A DNA stretch of 62,184 nucleotides from the NCBI GenBank assembly GCA_045544195.1, contig JAZPYO010000046.1, positions 1 through 62,184 of the forward strand. Reading direction: 5' to 3'. Origin of the DNA: RGIG7213 sp045544195 (lineage in GTDB: Bacteria > Bacillota > Clostridia > Oscillospirales > CAG-272). Below the pieces are notes generated by a model. It was not told where the DNA came from and did not search any database. It worked only from the letters and a program-made list of their open reading frames with translations. Positions 61,860 to 62,184 of the stretch are shown one piece after another (position 1 is the first letter of the stretch; each line of letters begins with the position of its first letter). The position numbers and the translations under genes are program-made.

Positions 61860-62068
61860 TTAATTTTCCTCTTTTTTGTCATTATCTTTGTAATAATATC
61901 ATAATTTATCGGATATAAAATTAATATTGGGTTAATTTGTTGAAACAATTTCAAAATCCGTATTCCATCAAAAAACAAAACGGCAGATTTAAATTCTGTC
62001 GCTTTATGTTTATGGACTGCAAAAATTTTTTTTGCGCCGTTTTCGTATGACTTCGAACTCTTGCAAAA
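61860..62068. other. AT-rich region upstream of the transporter gene
   Basis: No gene is supported. A weak 7-bp hairpin with one wobble pair (CGGCAGA/TCTGTCG) sits near 61982-62002 and could be a minor terminator. A 77-residue minus-strand frame here lacks coding character. Confidence 0.4.
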
Positions 62069-62176
62069 ATGAAATCCTTGCTGATGCAAGGATGAAATCA
62101 GCTAACGCTGATGAAATCTTCGGCTTTGCCTCAGATGAAATTAAATCCACCCACTCGCCGTCGAGGCGAATTTCAT
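62069..62176. repeat. Composite hairpin repeat with ATGAAATC spacers
   Basis: ATGAAATC or ATGAAATT recurs at 62069, 62092, 62111 and 62135, and its inverse GAATTTCAT ends the array at 62168-62176. Short hairpins lie between the copies: TCCTTGC/GCAAGGA (62075-62092), CAGC/GCTG (62099-62110), GGC/GCC (62122-62130) and TCGCC/GGCGA (62155-62169). The last two motif copies form an 8-bp inverted pair. It resembles a dispersed REP-like intergenic element. Confidence 0.6.
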
Positions 62177-62184
62177 CCAACGAA

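Noticed and set aside
61856..62089. Minus-strand frame of 77 codons upstream of the transporter gene
   Set aside because: Lys/Phe/Ile-rich non-coding composition, overlaps the repeat array and promoter region.
62069..62176. CRISPR array
   Set aside because: The motif copies are only 8 bases long and the intervals are palindromic and of unequal length, unlike repeats and spacers.

Overview
The window reads as chromosome from a spore-forming, gut-type Bacillota, most likely class Clostridia near Oscillospirales/Ruminococcaceae. The reasons are an alpha/beta-type SASP gene, an rpsF-ssb-rpsR operon, HPr kinase, GTP-type PEPCK, NADP-type glutamate dehydrogenase, sigma-A promoters with 16-18 bp spacers, strong AGGAGG ribosome binding sites and moderately low GC. 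The taxonomic call is inference. I saw no rRNA, tRNA or CRISPR array.

Region 1 (1-10.4 kb) looks like the end of an integrated element. It holds the start of a RepA-like AAA ATPase, a DUF6076 zinc-ribbon protein followed by a non-standard sigma-70-like factor, an acidic exported protein and a DUF6809 gene whose start seems frameshifted. A two-component system follows, co-directional with two large lipoproteins and two small membrane proteins. A gene remnant and an unusual A-A'-A inverted-repeat structure mark the right side. No integrase or attachment site is visible.

Region 2 (10.4-34.5 kb) is mostly chromosomal. It carries a prephenate-dehydratase-like protein, an SGNH hydrolase, a DUF1836 regulator, a CBM9-like surface protein, a DUF11 protein and a P-loop ATPase. 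It also has MnmM, an ArsC/Spx-like protein and a DUF4956-VTC-CotH cluster. Metabolic and housekeeping genes follow (PEPCK, S18-SSB-S6, glutamate dehydrogenase, an RpiB-like isomerase, a SASP, peptidyl-tRNA hydrolase), along with a lectin-nuclease secreted protein and a NylB-like serine hydrolase.

Region 3 (34.5-41.7 kb) is a tight eight-gene plus-strand operon: DUF218/YdcF, threonine synthase, a YerC-type TrpR-like regulator, a methyltransferase, Hsp33, HPr kinase, UDP-GlcNAc 2-epimerase and a GT32-like glycosyltransferase.

Region 4 (41.7-56 kb) has a lipoprotein gene and then a minus-strand operon of about 12.5 kb. In transcription order it encodes a giant solute-binding protein with jelly-roll-like N-terminal domains, a MalF/MalG pair, an NHL-TPR-Yip1 membrane protein, a DUF5696 exported protein and a second MalF/MalG pair. 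No ABC ATPase is present. This is the best candidate for an under-described system, probably a cell-surface glycan uptake or sensing machine.

Region 5 (56-62 kb) has a GNAT acetyltransferase, a PurF paralogue lacking the N-terminal nucleophilic cysteine, and a cluster of ArsB/SLC13-like transporter, ECF sigma factor, membrane-anchored putative anti-sigma factor and small Cys/His-rich secreted protein. The window ends in an intergenic repeat built from short hairpins spaced by an ATGAAATC motif.
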